64,000 nt of DNA, from NCBI RefSeq assembly GCF_007035645.1, contig NZ_AP019632.1, positions 3,348,001 to 3,412,000 of the forward strand, in the 5' to 3' direction. The notes beneath the pieces were generated by a model that saw only the letters and a list, made by a program, of their open reading frames with translations, was not told the DNA's origin and ran no database searches. Position numbers and translations under genes: made by a program. Within the stretch, counting starts at the first letter, position 1, and each line of letters opens with the position of its first letter. This stretch comes from Enterobacter asburiae. GTDB taxonomy: Bacteria; Pseudomonadota; Gammaproteobacteria; Enterobacterales; Enterobacteriaceae. Below are positions 62,481-64,000 of the stretch, in pieces.

Positions 62481-63917
62481 ATGAATACGTCAGTTGTTTC
62501 ACCGGGCCGCGCTGGCCTGATATTGCTGCTAACCGGCCAGATGCTGCCGATGATTGATACCTCAATCACCAACGTCGCGCTGGACGCCATCACCCACTCG
62601 CTGAACGCCACCGCCACCGAGCTGGAGCTGATAGTCGCCCTCTACGGCGTGGCCTTCGCCGTCTGCCTCGCGCTCGGCAGCAAGCTGGGGGATAACTTTG
62701 GCCGTCGGCGTCTGTTCATGTGGGGCGTCGCGAGCTTTGGCCTGGCCTCGCTGCTGTGCGGGATGGCGGGGAACATTGAACAGCTGCTGGCCGCGCGCAT
62801 CGTTCAGGGGGCGGGGGCCGCGCTGATCGTGCCGCAAATTCTTGCTACCCTGCACGTGACGCTGAAAGGTACGGCGCACGCTAAAGCCATCAGCCTGTTT
62901 GGCGGCATCGGTGGGATTGCGTTTATCGTCGGCCAGATGGGCGGCGGCTGGCTGGTGTCGGCGGATATCGCCGGGCTGGGCTGGCGTAACGCCTTCTTCA
63001 TCAACGTGCCGATTTGTCTGGTGGTGCTGGCACTGAGTCGCCATTTCGTACCCGAAACCCGTCGCGAGACGCCGTCACGCATCGACTGGACCGGAACCGT
63101 GCTGCTGGCGATCATTCTTTGCTGCCTGCTGTTCCCGATGGCGCTCGGCCCACAGTGGCACTGGTCGTGGCCGCTGAAGGTTATGCTTCTCGCCATTATT
63201 CCGCTGGGCTGGCTGACGGCGCTGAATGCGCGCAAAAAGGAGCGTGAGAACGCCCATCCGCTGATCCCGCCGCGCCTGCTGCAGCTTCGCAGCGTTCGCT
63301 TTGGCATTCTGATTGCGATGCTCTTTTTCAGCGTCTGGTCCGGGTTTATGTTCTGTATGGCGCTGACCATGCAAACCGGTCTGGGGATGGCACCGTGGCA
63401 GTCCGGAAACAGTTTTATCGCGCTGGGCGTAACTTACTTTATTTCGGCGTGGTTCGCGCCGAGGCTGATTGCTCGCTACAGCACCAGTACCATTCTGCTG
63501 ACGGGTCTGGCGATCCAGATTGCCGGCCTGCTGGCGCTGATCGCCACGTTCCGCGTCTGGGGAATGGAGAATACCGCCCTGACGCTGGCGCCCGCGACCG
63601 GGCTGGTCGGCTACGGGCAGGCGCTGATCGTGAACAGCTTCTACCGCATCGGGATGCGCGATATTCAGCCTGACGACGCGGGGGCTGCGAGCGCCATTCT
63701 CAGCACGCTGCAGCAGGCCGCGCTGGGGCTTGGCCCGGCCATTTTTGGCGCGATTTTGCTGCACGCGCTGCAAAACCATCACGGGGATTACACCCAGGCG
63801 GTGAACGTCTTCCTGATGGTGGAAACGGCGATGATGGTGGTGCTTGCCCTGGCGACGCTGCGCATCCGCCATCGCCTGTGCCTGCCGGTGGTGAAGGTCT
63901 GCCAGGCCACCAAATAA
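62481..63917 (+). CDS. MFS drug exporter, DHA2/EmrB-like (14-helix)
   Basis: A 478-residue major-facilitator transporter. The loop 2-3 motif GSKLGDNFGRRRLFMWG, the DHA-type motif AARIVQGAGAALIVPQI, and GPAIFGAILL are present. Hydropathy gives about 14 helices, as in the DHA2 family. Such proteins export drugs or metabolites by proton antiport. GGAG lies seven bases before the start. Divergent from the MmyB-type regulator. A GCAGCC/GGCTGC hairpin follows at 63943-63964. Confidence 0.9.
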   Translation: MNTSVVSPGRAGLILLLTGQMLPMIDTSITNVALDAITHSLNATATELELIVALYGVAFAVCLALGSKLGDNFGRRRLFMWGVASFGLASLLCGMAGNIEQLLAARIVQGAGAALIVPQILATLHVTLKGTAHAKAISLFGGIGGIAFIVGQMGGGWLVSADIAGLGWRNAFFINVPICLVVLALSRHFVPETRRETPSRIDWTGTVLLAIILCCLLFPMALGPQWHWSWPLKVMLLAIIPLGWLTALNARKKERENAHPLIPPRLLQLRSVRFGILIAMLFFSVWSGFMFCMALTMQTGLGMAPWQSGNSFIALGVTYFISAWFAPRLIARYSTSTILLTGLAIQIAGLLALIATFRVWGMENTALTLAPATGLVGYGQALIVNSFYRIGMRDIQPDDAGAASAILSTLQQAALGLGPAIFGAILLHALQNHHGDYTQAVNVFLMVETAMMVVLALATLRIRHRLCLPVVKVCQATK

Positions 63918-63982
63918 GCCCGGGAATTTGCATAATAGATCCGCAGCCGCCATTATGGGGCTGCATCAATACAGGAGACGTT

Positions 63983-64000
63983 ATGCAGGAATTAATTGCT
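63983..64000 (+). CDS. Start of an unidentified gene cut by the window edge
   Basis: AGGAGACGTT precedes ATG at 63983, opening MQELIA before the sequence ends. The ribosome site is good, but six codons are too few to identify the product. Confidence 0.5.

Overview
The window reads as chromosomal DNA of an Enterobacter-type enterobacterium (Enterobacter cloacae complex or a close relative). The evidence is near-identical enterobacterial proteins (BetIBA, YbdK, YbdJ, YbdF, NfsB), a ramR-romA-ramA locus, a budABC butanediol operon with its LysR regulator, an ERIC element, and several REP/BIME palindromes of the 'gtaggccgggtaaggc' type. Most genes look GC-rich. The fimbrial, two-partner-secretion and 24-27 kb stretches look clearly more AT-rich, as expected for accessory DNA. 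No rRNA, tRNA, CRISPR array, intact insertion sequence or prophage was recognised.

Layout. 1-4.8 kb: choline-to-betaine osmoprotection (betT partial, betI, betB, betA) with a BetI dyad between the divergent units. 4.8-5.3 kb: a structured intergenic repeat. 5.4-7.2 kb: a fasciclin-domain secreted protein, an ECF sigma factor and a RskA-type anti-sigma factor, the same trio as the mycobacterial SigK/RskA/MPT83 system. 7.4-9.9 kb: a short-chain dehydrogenase with a benzoylformate-decarboxylase-like ThDP enzyme. 10-16 kb: a GNAT acetyltransferase and a complete five-gene peptide/nickel-class ABC importer. 16-21 kb: a cold-shock-domain protein, an ERIC element, and budABC with the divergent LysR regulator.

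21-28 kb is a patchwork of small accessory genes: a Gly-rich secreted peptide behind a duplicated leader, GST plus LysR, flavoredoxin plus LysR, a decayed HigBA toxin-antitoxin pair, an orphan immunity-like protein, and a VOC protein. 28-34 kb: an AaeXAB-like efflux set with a divergent AraC regulator, a PanE-like reductase and YbdK. 34-41.5 kb: a two-gene RND pump without an outer-membrane partner, a P2-type ATPase with unusual ion-site residues, and a divergent 36-residue membrane peptide. 41.6-45.4 kb: ybdJ, ramA, romA, ramR, ybdF and nfsB, with a perfect RamR-type operator.

45.8-52 kb: a two-partner secretion pair (TpsA exoprotein, TpsB transporter) followed by a frameshifted WaaL/PglL-type O-antigen ligase or O-oligosaccharyltransferase. 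This suggests a once-coupled secretion and glycosylation system. 52.3-60.6 kb: a complete type 1-like chaperone-usher operon in fimAICDFGH order on the minus strand, plus a divergent second chaperone-pilin pair. An IprA/YaiV-like regulator follows. 61.5-63.9 kb: an XRE/MmyB-type regulator divergent from a DHA2-like MFS exporter, with two perfect dyads of identical geometry between them. A new gene begins at the right edge.
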